In this document: in pieces, positions 25,825 to 38,173 of the stretch
Layout: each line of letters opens with the position of its first letter
Numbering within the stretch: position 1 is the first letter of the stretch
From: Pezizomycotina sp. ARF18
Lineage: Eukaryota > Ascomycota
NCBI GenBank assembly: GCA_002224055.1
Contig: AZLU01000084.1
Coordinates: forward strand, 95,333-159,332
DNA length: 64,000 bases
Direction: 5' to 3'
Made by a program: the position numbers and the translations under genes
The notes under the pieces: generated by a model
What the model saw: only the letters and a program-made list of their open reading frames with translations
Database searches by the model: none
Told to the model about the DNA's origin: nothing

Positions 25825-25975
25825 ACCTATAAGCAAATTCTTTGCCCTGTAGAGGGTCAATGGAATATGGTTTGGTAAGCATCGGTCTACTTCACCAGAC
25901 AACCTTTACCTTACGTCTCCTACAGAGTTTTATTCGTTTATTTATTTGTTTATTTCCTCCTAATCTCAACGTAGT

Positions 25976-26008
<33 letters not shown>

Positions 26009-27315
26009 GGGGAAGTGTTGCTTTGGCGGTCTTTGCATATTGGCATTTTCTCTTTTTTTTCAGACATTTTCGTTCAGGATTCATTCATTCCTTCCATATT
26101 TAGCCACCATCATTATAAGGACACATCGGCGTCCTTGTCTACTTCCATGCTTATTTGCTTTGATAGTTTTTTCGCCCTTTTCTTCTCTTTTCTCTTTCTC
26201 TTTCCAAAGGCGTTTTTGTGATTATTTTAGGGGAAAGTTTTTGGGACGTAACGAGACATGACCTACTTTTGGCCAAAATATAACAGTAGTAGCATATATA
26301 TAAGAAATATTTCGATGTGATTGGTATATACTGCTATATTTCCTGCATATTTGAATTTTGGAGATTCTTCAAGAAAGCTTGAAAGAGGTTAGGAGCAACG
26401 ATCGATTACTCCTTTGCCGAACGGATCCGTGACCCAAGTACTTGGCATAAAAAGCCATCGGCGGATAGAGCTCGGACGACTCGCTAAAGAGTCTCGACGT
26501 AGGTTAGGGACGTTATTCGTCATTGGATCAATAATCCAATAGTGACTATATCTTATTCCCCCCCTTTTTTTTTCTAGATTTCCTCAGCGGCCTTGAAGAA
26601 TGTATAAATAAGGAGGCGTATATGGGATATACCGTGCAAGAAGATCAAGTCAAGCGAGTATTCTGTTTTGTTTCTGTTTGATTCTTTTTTGTAAGCGCTT
26701 TCGTATATGATTATTATTTTTTTGGTGTGGGATAAATCGTGAGAGCCAAAACTCTTTGAAGACGACGAATTCATCGTGGCGCTGATTGTCAATTGTCTCT
26801 TCTCTTCTCCCTTCCACAGACAGCTTAGCCCTCCTCGCAACTGTCGGTAGCTGATTGGCGACCCACCAAACCGGCCCATTATTTTATCCTTTTTGTAGCC
26901 GCCCATCTTTGTTCTCTCTCCCCTCCTCCTCTCCATTGAAAAGAAAAAACCATCAACGCCCCATTCTTACCTACATACTTACTTATTTCCAGGGGTTGGA
27001 TAGAATTCACTAGGTGTAGGGAAACGGTTAAGTAAGGAAGGAGTAAAAGGAACTTGACAGGGTCTTCTCTTACTCGTACAAAAATTGCTCACTTTGCATC
27101 TGATCCCAATTTTTGTCTTTCTTAAAGAAAACATCTTCAGACGTGACGATTACCTTTTTCCCTTCTGCTACCTATTTTTTTTATCTCTCTCGCTCCTAAC
27201 GGCCAAGTAGCTGAAGTCCAATCCTCCTTACCTTACTTCTTCCGTGTCTATATTGTCTTCGCAAGAACCTACACAGTACCACGTTCTACTTTACCATTTA
27301 CTTGGATCTTCAGCC
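25825..27315. other. Intergenic region upstream of YSC84
   Basis: About 1.5 kb. Contains a T29 run (25979-26007) and a pyrimidine-rich stretch up to the YSC84 start. A GC-richer patch at about 26390-26510 does not fold obviously into a tRNA. No gene seen. Confidence 0.55.
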
Positions 27316-29118
27316 ATGGGCATCAATAACCCGCTTCCCGCCAGCCTTAAAAGTAAGTTTGGAGGATCTTGCTCGCTTTGACAGCCATTCAAAAATTAGC
27401 CGCTCCTCCTTTGCTAACGTTGGTTTTCATTTGTTCTACAGGCGAATGCGAGAAAGAAGCAGAGTCCTTGCTTCTTTCATCGACCCAAAGCAAGCTTTCG
27501 GCCCAGATAAGATAATACCTCCGTCGGTGTTGGCCAGCGCAAAGGTTAGAAGAAGCTCGCACCGTTCGCCCACGTTTCAGATCTTTGAAGAGTAAAAGGG
27601 TTCTAATTCTATTCTATTGTGAAATTTCCGTAGGGCCTCGCGTCATTACCGTCCTCAAGGCTGGATTCCTTTTCTCTGGCAGAGTTGGCTCCGGACTCAT
27701 CATCGCCCGCCTTCCGGATGGAAGTAAGCCGAAAAATTTCCCCTCCCACCGATCCCTTATCGTGCGCTTAACCTTTGCGGATTGCTAACGTACGCGACAG
27801 ACTGGTCTGCTCCATCGGCTATCGCCACGGCTGGGTATGTAGAATCATTTTGCTTCGAGCCGCTGCTTGTAGTAGCTTTTTATGAGCGATCTTTTTTCTA
27901 AGCTCTACAGGCACTGACTGCGAAAACTTTTTGTACAGTGCCGGCTTCGGAGGTCAGATTGGTGCCGAACTGACGGACTTCGTCATGATTCTTAACGATT
28001 CTTCTGCCGTGAAGACCTTCTCATCGGCCGGAAGTGTAACGCTCGGTGGCAACGTTTCCATTGCTGCCGGCCCCGTCGGCAGAAATGCTGAAGCGAGTGG
28101 CGCAGCAAGCTTGAAAGGTGTCGCGGGTATTTTCTCGTACAGGTAAGCTCGGCCAGCTCAACCAAGCTACTCATACAAAGCAGTACAAGTCATTTATATA
28201 TATTGACAGAAATTTTCTTTTCTCAATAGCAAAACCAAGGGTCTCTTCGCCGGTGTATCCCTTGAAGGTCGGTAATCATCGAGCGCAAGGATGCAAACAA
28301 GAAGCTCTACCACGCCGACGTAAAAGCGCAGCAGCTCCTGAGCGGTTCGATTCCTCCGCCGCCTGAAGCAGATAGTCTCATGCGTGTGCTCAACTCGCGG
28401 GTATTCAAGGGCTCCGAATTCGGAGATGACATGTACAACGACGTCCCATTTACGATGACAACCACGACGATAACATCTGGCAAGGCAACCGCGGCCACGC
28501 CATGGGCGAGGACCGCGCGACGATGTCCGCCGCCCGCAGAGGTCTTCTACGTGGCAGGATGACGTTTACGACCGTAATCTTTACAATGAGAACCCGAACA
28601 GGAGGACTATGCAGTTCGAATCGGCGGAGATGGAAAGTAAGGAAACTATTAATGTATACTGTGTCTTCTAAAAATTACTCACAATGAGGTTCCTCTTTTG
28701 CAAATAGGTTCCCCGGCTCCTAAGCGTCCGATGTCCGAAAAGCCCCAATTCAGTTCCGTAAAAAGATCATCTACATTGCCTCCAGGGCCGCCACTGCGCA
28801 GCGATCAAGCGGTTGCCTTGTTCACATTTGACGCAGGTAAGTTATGATATATCTCTTGCGCGCCTAGTACCTGAAGCTATCTTGCTCACTAAGCCTGTTC
28901 GCACAGATCAACCTGGAGACCTAGGCTTTAAGAAGGGAGACGTTATACCATTCTCAAGAAGACTGATTCGAAGAATGTAAGCTACTCTTTCTTTTCCTCG
29001 TGTTTGTGCTTTCTCTTAAGAGCTTTGCTTACAAAACCTTTGTCGTACAGGACTGGTGGACTGGCCAAATTGGCTCGAGGACTGGAATATTCCTAGCAAT
29101 TACGTTGAAACCGTCTAA
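27316..29118 (+). CDS. YSC84: SYLF-SH3 actin-patch protein Ysc84/Lsb3
   Basis: Ysc84 proteins bind F-actin and membranes through the SYLF (DUF500) domain and partners through SH3 at endocytic sites. Nine exons: 27316-27352, 27442-27544, 27634-27723, 27801-27834, 27939-28142, 28230-28636, 28708-28836, 28916-28976 and 29051-29118, about 380 aa. N-terminal SYLF: MGINNPLPASLKS, ASFIDPKQAFGPDKIIPPSV, TVLKAGFLFSGRVGSGLIIA, NWSAPSAIATAGAGFGGQIG and the Gly/Ala-rich GSVTLGGNVSIAAGPVGRN. A disordered Asp/Asn-rich middle follows. The C-terminal SH3 reads VALFTFDADQPGDLGFKKGD, DWWTGQIGSRTGIFP and SNYVETV. Splice junctions keep frame across the conserved motifs (for example ATAG|AGFGGQ). Missing bases occur near 27473, 27641, 28273, 28449, 28948 and 29089. 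Identification is secure. Confidence 0.95.
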
Positions 29119-29712
29119 TATCTAAAAGCAATACATTTTTTCCTCCCTCATCTTATCCCTCCTATCTTACCTTTCTTGAAGCCATAACACCCTACTATGG
29201 CGATTTTGAAAATTGGTTTTCTGAAATATCCTTATTGTTCATGTTCCCTTCACAAACCTGGACCCTCTGTCCTATCATTGGCTTCGAAAGCTATAGGTCT
29301 TTGTCGTAATGTGGTTGGATTCCTCTGTTGTGTTAGATACTCGTGCGTCTGATTGTTAAAGCGTCGTTTCTTTGTTTATTTCTTGTATCACATCACCGTA
29401 CTTTTAATATACAAGCAGCAGCAGCACTGTATTCTCTAATTAATATTATATCACTTGTAGCCTGCAATATGCCTTTGAGATACTACGAAAAGTTCACGGT
29501 GTTATGTTTGCATGAAGGTAAGTGAATTTTTTCAAATTCATTCTCTTATAACTTAATTTAGCTAAGCCGAATGGTGTCTTGGTAGTGATACTGATAGATA
29601 TTCTAAGTAGTCCTACGATGAAATCTGAAAGTGTAGTTATCTAATACTGTATACTACATTATATATATCGCGCTAACCCTTCAGCAGAGCTATCAAAGGC
29701 GCGTCCTCCCGA
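29119..29712. other. Convergent intergenic region
   Basis: About 600 bp between the 3' ends of YSC84 (plus) and the lectin gene (minus). It is AT-rich and should contain both transcript ends. No gene or structured RNA seen. Confidence 0.6.
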
Positions 29713-30172
29713 CTAAGACGACTCGACAAGAATCCAATGCTGCCCCATATGATCACCATCCGCAAGGTGCGCCTCCAAAGAATCACTATAAACATCCAAA
29801 TGCTTCCCGGGACCCGTAAACGTATTCGTAAGCTTCAACCCGGCGTCCTTATCCCCTTCCTTCCACGGATCCAATCGCCAGAACTGGCCCGAGTAATCCC
29901 CGTAGCTGCCATCTGCAGCTTCACGCTGCCGCTCGCTCCCGCGTCGTTGACGACGTCGAGGGAGAAGTTCGTACCCCCCGCGACGGTGTGGATGCGGTAC
30001 AGGCTGCGGTCTCCGGGCGACTGCGTGAAGAACCACTCTGATAGTGGCGTGGGCGGGTTCACGCCTTCGATCATGGAGAGCGTTGCGTTTAGTTGGGAGT
30101 TCGAGGCGGCGAGGTATTTGCCTTTGCCGGAGTAAGGATGTACCTCTTGCGGGTACTTACGGCGGTGGCCAT
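29713..30172 (-). CDS. Ricin-B-type (beta-trefoil) lectin-like protein
   Basis: A small protein of about 150 aa without a clear signal peptide. Motifs: KYLAASNSQLNATLSMIEG, EWFFTQSPGDRSLYRIHTVA, NFSLDVVNDAGASGSVKLQM, then GDYSGQFWRLDPWKEGDKDA, GLKLTNTFTGPGKHLDVYSD and GDHMGQHWILVESS before TAG. The repeated QxW pattern (GQFWRL, GQHWIL) and the loop spacing fit a ricin-B-lectin-like carbohydrate-binding beta-trefoil, as in small cytoplasmic fungal lectins. No catalytic chain is attached. The frame breaks near the start (MATA, then RKYPQEVHPYSGKG) and at a G run near 29900. Ligand and role are not predictable from the sequence; a carbohydrate-binding or defence lectin is possible. ATG at 30172 is followed closely by a gtaagt, so an alternative first exon is possible. 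Confidence 0.75.
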
Positions 30173-31116
30173 GGTTCGTATATGTCTTTTGTTTGTGTTT
30201 GTTTAAAAGGGTGGTTTTGCTTGGGATTTGTGTAACGAGTCGAGTGGTTTCTTTTGAAAGATGTGAATGGGAGCTTGGTCTCTCAAGAAAGCAGATTCAA
30301 AGAGCTGGTATTTGCGGTCGTTTAAATACTACCATCCGCTTCTCATACTCGTGCTTTGATGTCCGTTGTCAATCCTTCCCCTCATTATTGACATCTTCAT
30401 GGCGGATGGCTGTGTTTACTCGCCCCAACCACTCCCACTAATATTAGGAAAAAAGACCGTCTTCAGCTTTCGCTTGTTCCGTCGCAGGTGTCATTGAATA
30501 TCTCGCACATTCCGTGAACCAGGGAAGCTATAGCTTTCGTTTATTGGACTCTAGGCAAAAAGATGATGCGGGGTTTTGCCAGTTGAGAAAGTTAAGAGCT
30601 CCGATGCTTTCCCCGCATGCATGCAAAACAAGGTTCAACCAAGGCTCTTGGTGAGCTGAGCTGAATTCATGAACATGATCCATGAAATTCTTTGTACAGA
30701 TTGACGCTGTCCAAATGGTATAGGCCAATTTCGGATGTATATTTCACCGGATCCGGATGACAATGATCTTTGTTGGATGTTGGTATAAACAACATACGCA
30801 TTTTGAATCTCAACCTTTCTCAAAGGAAAGAGAATAGCTCAACAAATTTGACGGATGGGCTGAAGACCACTTATACCCCCCGTGTGGTTTGGTTTCCCTC
30901 GATTTCATTATGCGGGGAACTAACCGACGATACGTCCTTTTTCAAGGAATTGACCGAGTTGAACAAAAAAAAAAGGAAAGAAAGAAAGAAAGAAAAAGAA
31001 ACACATTTATTACGCATGTTGAGTATATACGCAAGGGCTGCTTGAAAGCTAATTGGGATTCCCTGAAAAAATTGTTCAAGAAATGAATTATTATTATTAC
31101 ACAAATTCTTAATAAA
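30173..31116. other. Intergenic region between the lectin gene and BNA6
   Basis: About 940 bp of mixed composition with a GAAA-rich purine tract near 30965-31000. It should carry the lectin promoter and the BNA6 3' end. No gene supported. Confidence 0.55.
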
Positions 31117-32480
31117 TTACTGCTTTCCCGGCTTCGGCAGCTTCAAGCTGAAATCCACATGCTGAACGCTCTGGTGGATTGAACTCGTCGAGTATATGTC
31201 GATATCGTTGCTGATATACTGCTCGACGTTATCTGGCGTCAGGCCGCCGCTGCATTCTAGCAAGACGTTCCTTTGGTGCCAGCGCTGCTTCAGACTCGCA
31301 GCAGCCACCTTCAATCCGTCGCTGCTGAAGTTGTCAAGCATGACAATGTCGGCGCCGGCCTTGATGGCTTCCTCGGCTTCGGCTTCGGATTGTACTTCTA
31401 CTTCGATTTCAGAGCGAAGCCGCCAACGGCGCGGGCAGCATGGACGGCGTTGGTTATTGAGCCTGTTGGTCAAAGTTAGTGAATAATTTCATGAAGGAAA
31501 TGAATTGAAAAAGATTTTTTTTTTTGTTTGTAGTGGTATATGTCTGCACTATTTGCGTATATTATATATAGTTTGGGTAAACAGTACGTGCATAGTGTGC
31601 ATATTTTGTGTATATAGTATGTATACAGTGCGCACACAGCATACGTTCAAGTAGTGGTTACCGCGCATCAAACATATCTAGAAGAAAAAGTAAAGTTTCC
31701 TTAAAGACACCCTAAAGATCGCTTCAAACTTCTTTTTAGGCTGCCCTATAGATATCTCGTATGCATTTGAGGATGATCGAGAGTAAATAATGACTTACCC
31801 TTTGACCAAATGTGATTATCCTTTAGCATGATCATGCTACTAAGGTCGTACCTATGCTGGTCGACGCGCCGACCTGCATGCCGTACTTCTCTACCAGCCT
31901 GAAGCCCGGCGTCGTTTCCTCGTGCCAGCGAGGATGCCCTTGTACCCGGCCTTCCGAACGAGTTGCAGCATGTTTCGCGACTTTGTTGCGATCCCAGAGC
32001 ACGCGCAAGAGTGTTTAAGGCTACTCGCTCGCCGAGCAGGAGCTTTCGCGTGGGGCCGCGGACCGTAGCGACAGTCTTGACTGGCTCGAAGGTCTCGCCT
32101 TCTTTCATGTGCCATTCGACGCTGTAAGGTATGGGTGTTAGTCTTTTGCGCTGCGCCTTAGATATCGGACGCGGGAAACGTACGTGCAGTCGAGCTGCGC
32201 AAAGACTTCGTCGAAGAAGGGAACGCCGGCTAGAACACCCTGTACAGAAGGCTCGTTAGAATTATTTGTCGAAACTCAAAATTTTCGAATACTTGAACAG
32301 GATTGGGGGAAAGAATTGTTGTGCCGGCGATTTTCCGAGCAGCTTCGCTTCGGCTTCTTCCTCGCCAACTACGAAACCTCCATAGTCGAACGACGGGCAG
32401 TCCTCTGCAAGCCAATCTCGAATGATTTGCTTATAATTAGTATTCAAGAGATGAGGAAGGTGTCCAAATTCTGAAGCCAT
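31117..32480 (-). CDS. BNA6: Nicotinate-nucleotide pyrophosphorylase (quinolinate phosphoribosyltransferase)
   Basis: Bna6 converts quinolinate and PRPP to nicotinate mononucleotide in de novo NAD synthesis (kynurenine pathway). Exons: 32293-32480, 32184-32239, 31799-32121 and 31117-31462, about 304 aa, normal. Motifs: the N-terminus has [20 protein letters not shown]; then [65 protein letters not shown] (phosphoribosyl site), [64 protein letters not shown] and [20 protein letters not shown]. Several missing bases break exons 3 and 4 (near 31415, 31900 and 32000). About a dozen residues ([13 protein letters not shown]) before the first intron have no counterpart in the family members I know, so that donor is less certain. 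Confidence 0.95.
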
Positions 32481-32707
32481 GATGATTTCTGTCTGATGTC
32501 TAGCGCAAAGCTTGTTGAGATGATAGTATTAAGTAAAGTATGAATGATGAAAATGGGGCGTTAATAGCTTCTGTTATATCACGGGAGCTTTAGACTTGTC
32601 AAAGATGTAGGAACAGAAAATGAAAATAGAGAGCTCTCCGGAGGTTTCATTTGTGGGATAGTCCCGTCATTAACCGACTCACGAAAATGAGCGGGTGAGC
32701 AGAAAAA

Positions 32708-32744
<37 letters not shown>

Positions 32745-33055
32745 GAAAAGAGAAGAAAAGAAAAGTGTAGAGGAAACTGTGGTTGAGACACGAAATTGAT
32801 TGCGATTTATTGCCGAAGATTCTTCATATTATTCATTCTTCCCTCCAACGGAAAAGTAAAAAAAGCTTATAGGACGAACACCGAACGAACAACCCGACAA
32901 CCCCACTGACCCATTTTGAAAAGCGCGGCTCGTTTTCACGTCTTCCATTTCCTTTTTCCTTTTCATTCATTCTTTCCTTCGTTCCTTATTCTTCGCGGAT
33001 AACGGCATCGTCGAGGACGTCATCCGGGAGTCAAGATCACAGCCAGTCCGCCGGG
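32481..33055. promoter_or_regulatory. Divergent promoter region, BNA6 / GPI11
   Basis: A 575-bp region between two divergent starts, so both promoters should lie here. It holds an A22 run (32703-32724) followed by GAAAA repeats to about 32765. No specific factor site is recognised. Inferred from gene layout only. Confidence 0.5.
32703..32765. repeat. A22 run plus (GAAAA)n tract
   Basis: A long A homopolymer runs into about eight gaaaa/gaaag units. Simple repeat in the BNA6/GPI11 divergent promoter. Confidence 0.9.
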
Positions 33056-33897
33056 ATGAGTTTCGGCGACGTTTCAAGCACCTCACATTGTCCTCCTGCT
33101 GACGCTGCTGTGTTATCGTTCGGCAAGCTCGTGGAGGACCCTCCGGCGTACCTACTGAGTTCATTCCCGGTCTCGCAGCTTTACAAATTACGCATGCTAC
33201 GCTATGTCTGGACGCGACGCACGGCGCTTCTTCGAAGAAGAAGAATCCATCGGGCACGTCAGCGAAAGCAGGAGCGAAACAAAAGGAGGGGAGTCAATTG
33301 TTGGAACCAAAATACTGGTATGGAATTTCTTTTCACACGAATTTATTTGGCTTCAATTCTATTTACATCCAAAGTAATTGTTTCGATTACGTTTTTACTG
33401 AAATATTTTGCTTGTGACAGCCTGCATTCCTCGCCCTGACGCTCGCCTCGACCGCTGGAACGATGATACTGTATGGCTGCATGGTGCTCATGGGTGCGCC
33501 GCTAACACGCACGTTCAACATACGTCTATACCGCCGCGCACATGAGCCTCCTTGCCGGCTTCCCGCTCATCTACACTCACCAGGTCGACGCAAACCGGTG
33601 GAGAGAGATAATAGCGCTGCAGTTACCGCTCGACGAGGTCTACGGGGGAGCTCTCGGTACGCTGCTGGGTGCTTGGTTTGGCGCGGTGCCTATCCACTGG
33701 ACTGGTAGGGGGACACATTCTTCTAGATACGCTCATCTTGTTTTTCGATTGGAGCAAGTGCTGACAATGCTACTTTATTTCTTAGGGACCGTGATTGGCA
33801 AAAATGGCCGGTGACGATATTGACAGGTGTCTATGTCGGATATGCGGTCGGTAGACTGGCAGGAATAGTATTACACGGTCGCAAAATCGCGTTCTAG
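33056..33897 (+). CDS. GPI11: GPI-anchor biosynthesis protein Gpi11 (PIG-F)
   Basis: PIG-F/Gpi11 is a multi-pass ER membrane protein that supports ethanolamine-phosphate transfer to the GPI precursor. Exons: 33056-33317, 33421-33714 and 33786-33897, about 220 aa. Exon 1 carries [15 protein letters not shown], a hydrophobic segment and a Lys/Ala-rich loop ([20 protein letters not shown]). Exon 2 has hydrophobic segments [20 protein letters not shown] and MGAPLT, then [40 protein letters not shown] and [18 protein letters not shown]. Exon 3 gives [20 protein letters not shown] and [11 protein letters not shown]. These are the family signatures (QRWREI..., DEVWGGALGT..., WDREWQ.WP). Missing C bases near 33506 and 33704 explain the two main breaks. 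The N-terminal ~50 residues are least certain because frames change there. Confidence 0.92.
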
Positions 33898-35134
33898 AAA
33901 AAATTTAGACGACATGTTCAGGTACCTTTCACTGTTAATAAACAAAATAAGAGAGAGGGTAGATACATTGCATTGGATGTCGATAATACCCAAAAGCCGA
34001 CAAAACAGTTGAGATAAATAAATAAATAAACAACAATAGATCTAGAACGAGAGGAGGCGGGTAATATCTGAAGCTATTGCTAACTTAATAATGCTCTTGT
34101 GTCTCGGATTTCGTAATATCATTATGGCCTGCCCCAGCCGTCCCTTGCAGCAGAGATAAGGAGGGATAAGAGCCTCAAAACTACCGTGAGCAGCACTGAC
34201 AACGAGTGAGCCCAGAAGGAAGACATTTATTGTGCGCTATTATTGTGGTACATGTGCGACCGCCGAGCTACACGGGAGGAGTTTTACTACGGAGTAAGCT
34301 CCATCTTCATTAATGGCAGGTGCTGAAGACAAGATGATAAAATAGTGCGAAATTAAAATGAAAGGCACTAAATGTACACTGTACGCTGAACTTTATGCTG
34401 AAGAGAACGAAATCATGGGGGAATTTTTAAAAAAAAAAAAAAAAAAAAAAAAGTAAACAAATAAAAAAAGTTACAACTTACAAGCCTCTAAAGAAGAAAA
34501 ACGCCGCTAAAAGATGATCCGCCCTTAAAGTTTGCTGTATTTATTTATTATTTATTATTTATTTTATTTTTCTCCACACCCCTCCTTTCTTCTCGCAGTT
34601 TCTCCCATTCCCATATAATTTAGCAAAAGAATTTCAGCTCGAAAATGCCCTGAAAAAAGACAACAAAAAGCGGACGATCTTCGAAGAGAAATATCGTATT
34701 ATTAACCGTTCTGTCTTATCGATCGCAAGAGTTTTTCGCCAAAGTCCATCCCGCCTTATGAGTTTGAAGTATCATTGCTTTATCTCGTATCACCTTGTTT
34801 CTACCGTTTCCATACGTTTGGTTGAAGTTTATTACGGTTCTAAAACGATCTGTGGGTTCTTCGTATTCGCCCAGGCAATTTTTCCCTTTTTTCTTTCCTA
34901 ATAATTTTCTTTTCTTTTTTGTTTTGATTTCGCACAGTTTGTCGCGATGTTCAGAGCACGCTCCATCCTACCAGAGAAATCCCAGAGCATGGAACCTTTC
35001 GACGGAATGCCAGTGCAAAAGGACGTCGCCGCGATCCAACTCCAGCCAATACTCGTCCTCGAGCCTTTTCAAGACGGTAAAGACGACCCTGAAACTTACC
35101 CGCTACATTTTTGGACCCTTTGATTACGCTAGCG
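33898..35134. other. Intergenic region upstream of the F-box-like gene
   Basis: About 1.2 kb, AT-rich with an A24 run (34429-34452) and ATTT repeats near 34540-34568. An open frame 34948-35124 just before the next gene could be an upstream frame or part of a longer first exon; no family motif. No other gene seen. Confidence 0.5.
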
Positions 35135-37700
35135 ATGCCGAAGCCACATTCGAAGAAGAAGGACAGGTCCCCCAGGCACTCTCGCTCCGACAGTGCGGTC
35201 GGCGCGGCTCCTCATGTCGTTTCCTCCCGAGATACTCGGCCTCATCCTTGATCAAGTCATCAGCGCATCGACCGCCAGCGATGCGCTCTGCAAATGTCGT
35301 TACCCTGGCACCAACCCTAGTGAGATCAAGCAGAGACACCTCCGCAGCCGGATCATAGACACGAAGAACGTAAGGGAGACGTGCTCAAAATGGCATTCCT
35401 GGGTCAGCGCCGAATATTTTCAGGAGGCGACGTGGTTTGGTGGTGGACCTGAGCGATGTTGATGCGCTGCGTTGGAGACTCGTGCGCGCGAACAAGCGGT
35501 TTCAAGAGGAGGACGAGGAAAGGGAGAACGAGGAATCCTCAGACGAGGACTACTTTTCCGAATACGAGAGCGACGACGATGCAAGCGAGCACGAACACAG
35601 TAGACACGAAGAGCGCGCCTCAAGGGAGGAGTTGCACGAAGGCGGAGGTAAGCGCAGCAGTAGCGGGGGAGGCAAGAATCGGAAGAAGAAGCGGAAGCCT
35701 CGCAAATCGATATCGGCTTTCCTCTCTTCCCTGTTGTTGCCGGAAGGTTACGGTTCTCCACCTCGCTTACTTCAACACGGTCGCTAGTGCGACCGATAGA
35801 TTGGACGGTTGTCCATAAGTTTCTCCTGCTCGGGTTTCCGCACCTGAAAAGCGGGGGTATCACAGCTTACCTAGGGTCCCACTAGAGATCTCTAACTTCG
35901 ATGCGTCCAGCGTTGTTCGCAAGTGCGCCCATCTGGTGTGAGACGCTCTTGCAGAACGGGGGTGGTCTCCTCTTCTGGGACGCTACCTACGCCGTTAGGG
36001 ATGACATGAATATATATCAGAGACTGATGGAGGATCCTGCGATAAGAGGCGAAAGGCTTCTAAAGTATTATGATAATCCTGAACGGGAGTTCTGGGCCTA
36101 GACGAGGCGATGTGGATTATGAATCCCGAAAGAAGGAGCAGTGGAATTACGGGAGTCGCTATCCAACGTGAACAGCAGAGGTACGCACTTTCGCGTAAAG
36201 TGCACGAGTTCCTCGTCGAGGTGAACCTTGAAATCATAAAATCAGATGCCAAAGTCTTGCTAGACTTAATTTCACTTGTTCCCGTGTTTCTTTCTTACAA
36301 TTCCCAATTAATATTCTGGCTGTCTTGAAACCATCCGAATGGCTACCGATTCTCCAGTCCTCCTTGATGAGATGCAAGAGAGTAGAATTTAAAGAGTGGA
36401 CGTACTGCAACCAAAGCCAGTTTTCGAACCTCATCGCGCAGCTTTCCGGGCAAGGGTACGAAGACGACTCGAGAGGTTTGCCTAGAGATATCTGGTGGAC
36501 GGCCTTTTGGCCACACGAAATCAAGTAAACTGGGAGGTGGACGTGTTGATGGAAGAATCCTGGCAAAGTTCCAGGAGCTCACCTTTGATCAGTGCAAGGA
36601 GCAGGAGTCTGCAGTACAGGATATCATACTCAAGGGAAGAGCCTGGAAAGGTTTGAGAATCTCAATTTTATTCCTGGTATGAGAGGAAAGGGTCGACAGC
36701 GCAGGTGGCTCGACGAAAATTTTACGAAACGATTAGTGTTAGGCATTTCGGAGGATAAGTCAACGGTAAAAGGGCTCGAGAAATTTACGGTTGGTGATGG
36801 TTGCTGGCTGCAGAGCTTTCAATCGGAGGTGAGTGTTTTGTTTATTTGTTTGTTTGTTTATATTTAATAAAAACCCCACTTTGATTATATCAACCAATCT
36901 AATCGATTCACCAATGTGACTTGTTTCTTAGCGACGTTAAACCTCTTACAACAATCCTTCTCGGCTGATACGCTGAGAAGTCTCGATATCGGCCTGCCAT
37001 CCCACAGCTTTCCATGGCGGCGAAAGTATCTGCCATACAACATCACTGCCCTCTTCTGTCGCAATTCCGAACCTGACTGATCTCAACATGTATTCGGTCT
37101 GCTGCCTAGAGCTGTTCACCGGGTTTTCGCGGATATCAAGTACGGTAATGCTCCACGAAAGTGGAGATTACCGTGCCTCGCTTCTCAATCGTTTGCCAGG
37201 GGCTGCCGCGACGTTTCACAGGAGAAGAATCTTTCCGTATACCCGGTCCTCGCGATGACGCTCACGAACAGCTGAAGGCAGAATGGCTGCTCAAGACACC
37301 TGCGTGGGGTTTGGCTTGGACCCCTGTTACGCTCAAGAGTTTGCTGGATTCCGCCGAGAAGCGCGCGACATTGTGGCGCGACACCTGCGACATGGGACCT
37401 CGAGATCACGTTTGAAGGCATGGTGGCCGTAGAGGCCCCCGCGTACATCAGTGGCCCAGCGGTGCGGATGGGCTCCACGGCAGGCGATACGTTGGCTTTG
37501 AAGGATACGTTGGCTTGTTCCCGGACCTACCGAAGGCGATCTGGAGCACAAGGAGACGACTTTCTTCCCCTGCGGATTCGCCGGAAGTGCAGATTACCGC
37601 GAGGGACGTTTCGAAGATGGAGAATGAATTCAATGAGGAGGGTTTGCTAAAGATATTACGGCAGGAACAGGAGTTTTTAGAGGACGGCTTTATGGGATAA
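35135..37700 (+). CDS. F-box-like protein with leucine-rich C-terminal part
   Basis: F-box proteins recruit targets to SCF ubiquitin ligases. ATG at 35135 gives a basic N-terminus (MPKPHSKKKDRSPRHSRSDS) and, after a shift, the F-box-like motif SFPPEILGLILDQVISASTA. Next is VVDLSDVDALRWRLVRANKR, then a long acidic insert (EEDEERENEESSDEDYFSEY) and a basic patch (GGKNRKKKRKPRKS). Further on lie YDNPEREFW, RVEFKEWTYCNQSQFSNLIA and DIWWTAFWPHEIK. One clear intron (36829-36931) leads to Leu-rich ATLNLLQQSFSADTLRSLDI and the C-terminus EEGLLKILRQEQEFLEDGF, stop 37698-37700. Frames change many times (at least ten base losses), so exon structure is approximate and other introns may exist (one near 36240-36310). 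F-box assignment rests on the short N-terminal motif plus the Leu-rich tail; the target is unknown. Confidence 0.6.
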
Positions 37701-38173
37701 TATATATATATATATATTCGCTTTTCTGGTTCGGTTCTTTGATTTTCTTTTCTTTTCTTTTCTTTTCTTTCTTTCTTTTTTCTTACTCTTTTGGCTTCTT
37801 TTATGGTACGGATTTCCCTTTTCCAAATGCGGATGGCTTTAATGATTTCAGTTCTACGAGTTTCTTGGAGGTTGTTTGTTTATTGCTTGTTTCGCTTTGT
37901 TTTTGCATACCCATGTGCGATTCTGTATGATTTCTGTATATAGTCTCTGATGTTTTTTTTTTTTTTTTTCCAATTAAGTAAATTCGGTGTATTGGGTTTT
38001 TATAAGGCCAAATTTTTCAAATAAATGCTTTCCACGAACCCAATATGCTATGTGTGAATCGCAACGAAAAGCAAACAAAGAAAAGAATATACAGTAGTAT
38101 TATATTGCTCGAAAGCAAACGAGAAAACAAACGCAAAATAAAGTGAAACCTAAGAATGCTTTAATAGCAGCTT
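37701..38173. other. Convergent intergenic region
   Basis: About 470 bp between the F-box-like gene (plus) and SNX4 (minus). Contains a TA repeat (37701-37718), a TTTTC/CTTTT tract (37745-37786) and a T run near 37952-37970. Likely 3' ends only. Confidence 0.6.

Noticed and set aside
26390-26510. Possible structured RNA or tRNA in a GC-richer patch
   Set aside because: No cloverleaf arms or box B motif could be traced by eye.
34948-35124. Open frame just before the F-box-like gene
   Set aside because: Could be an upstream frame or a longer first exon, but there is no motif to support either.
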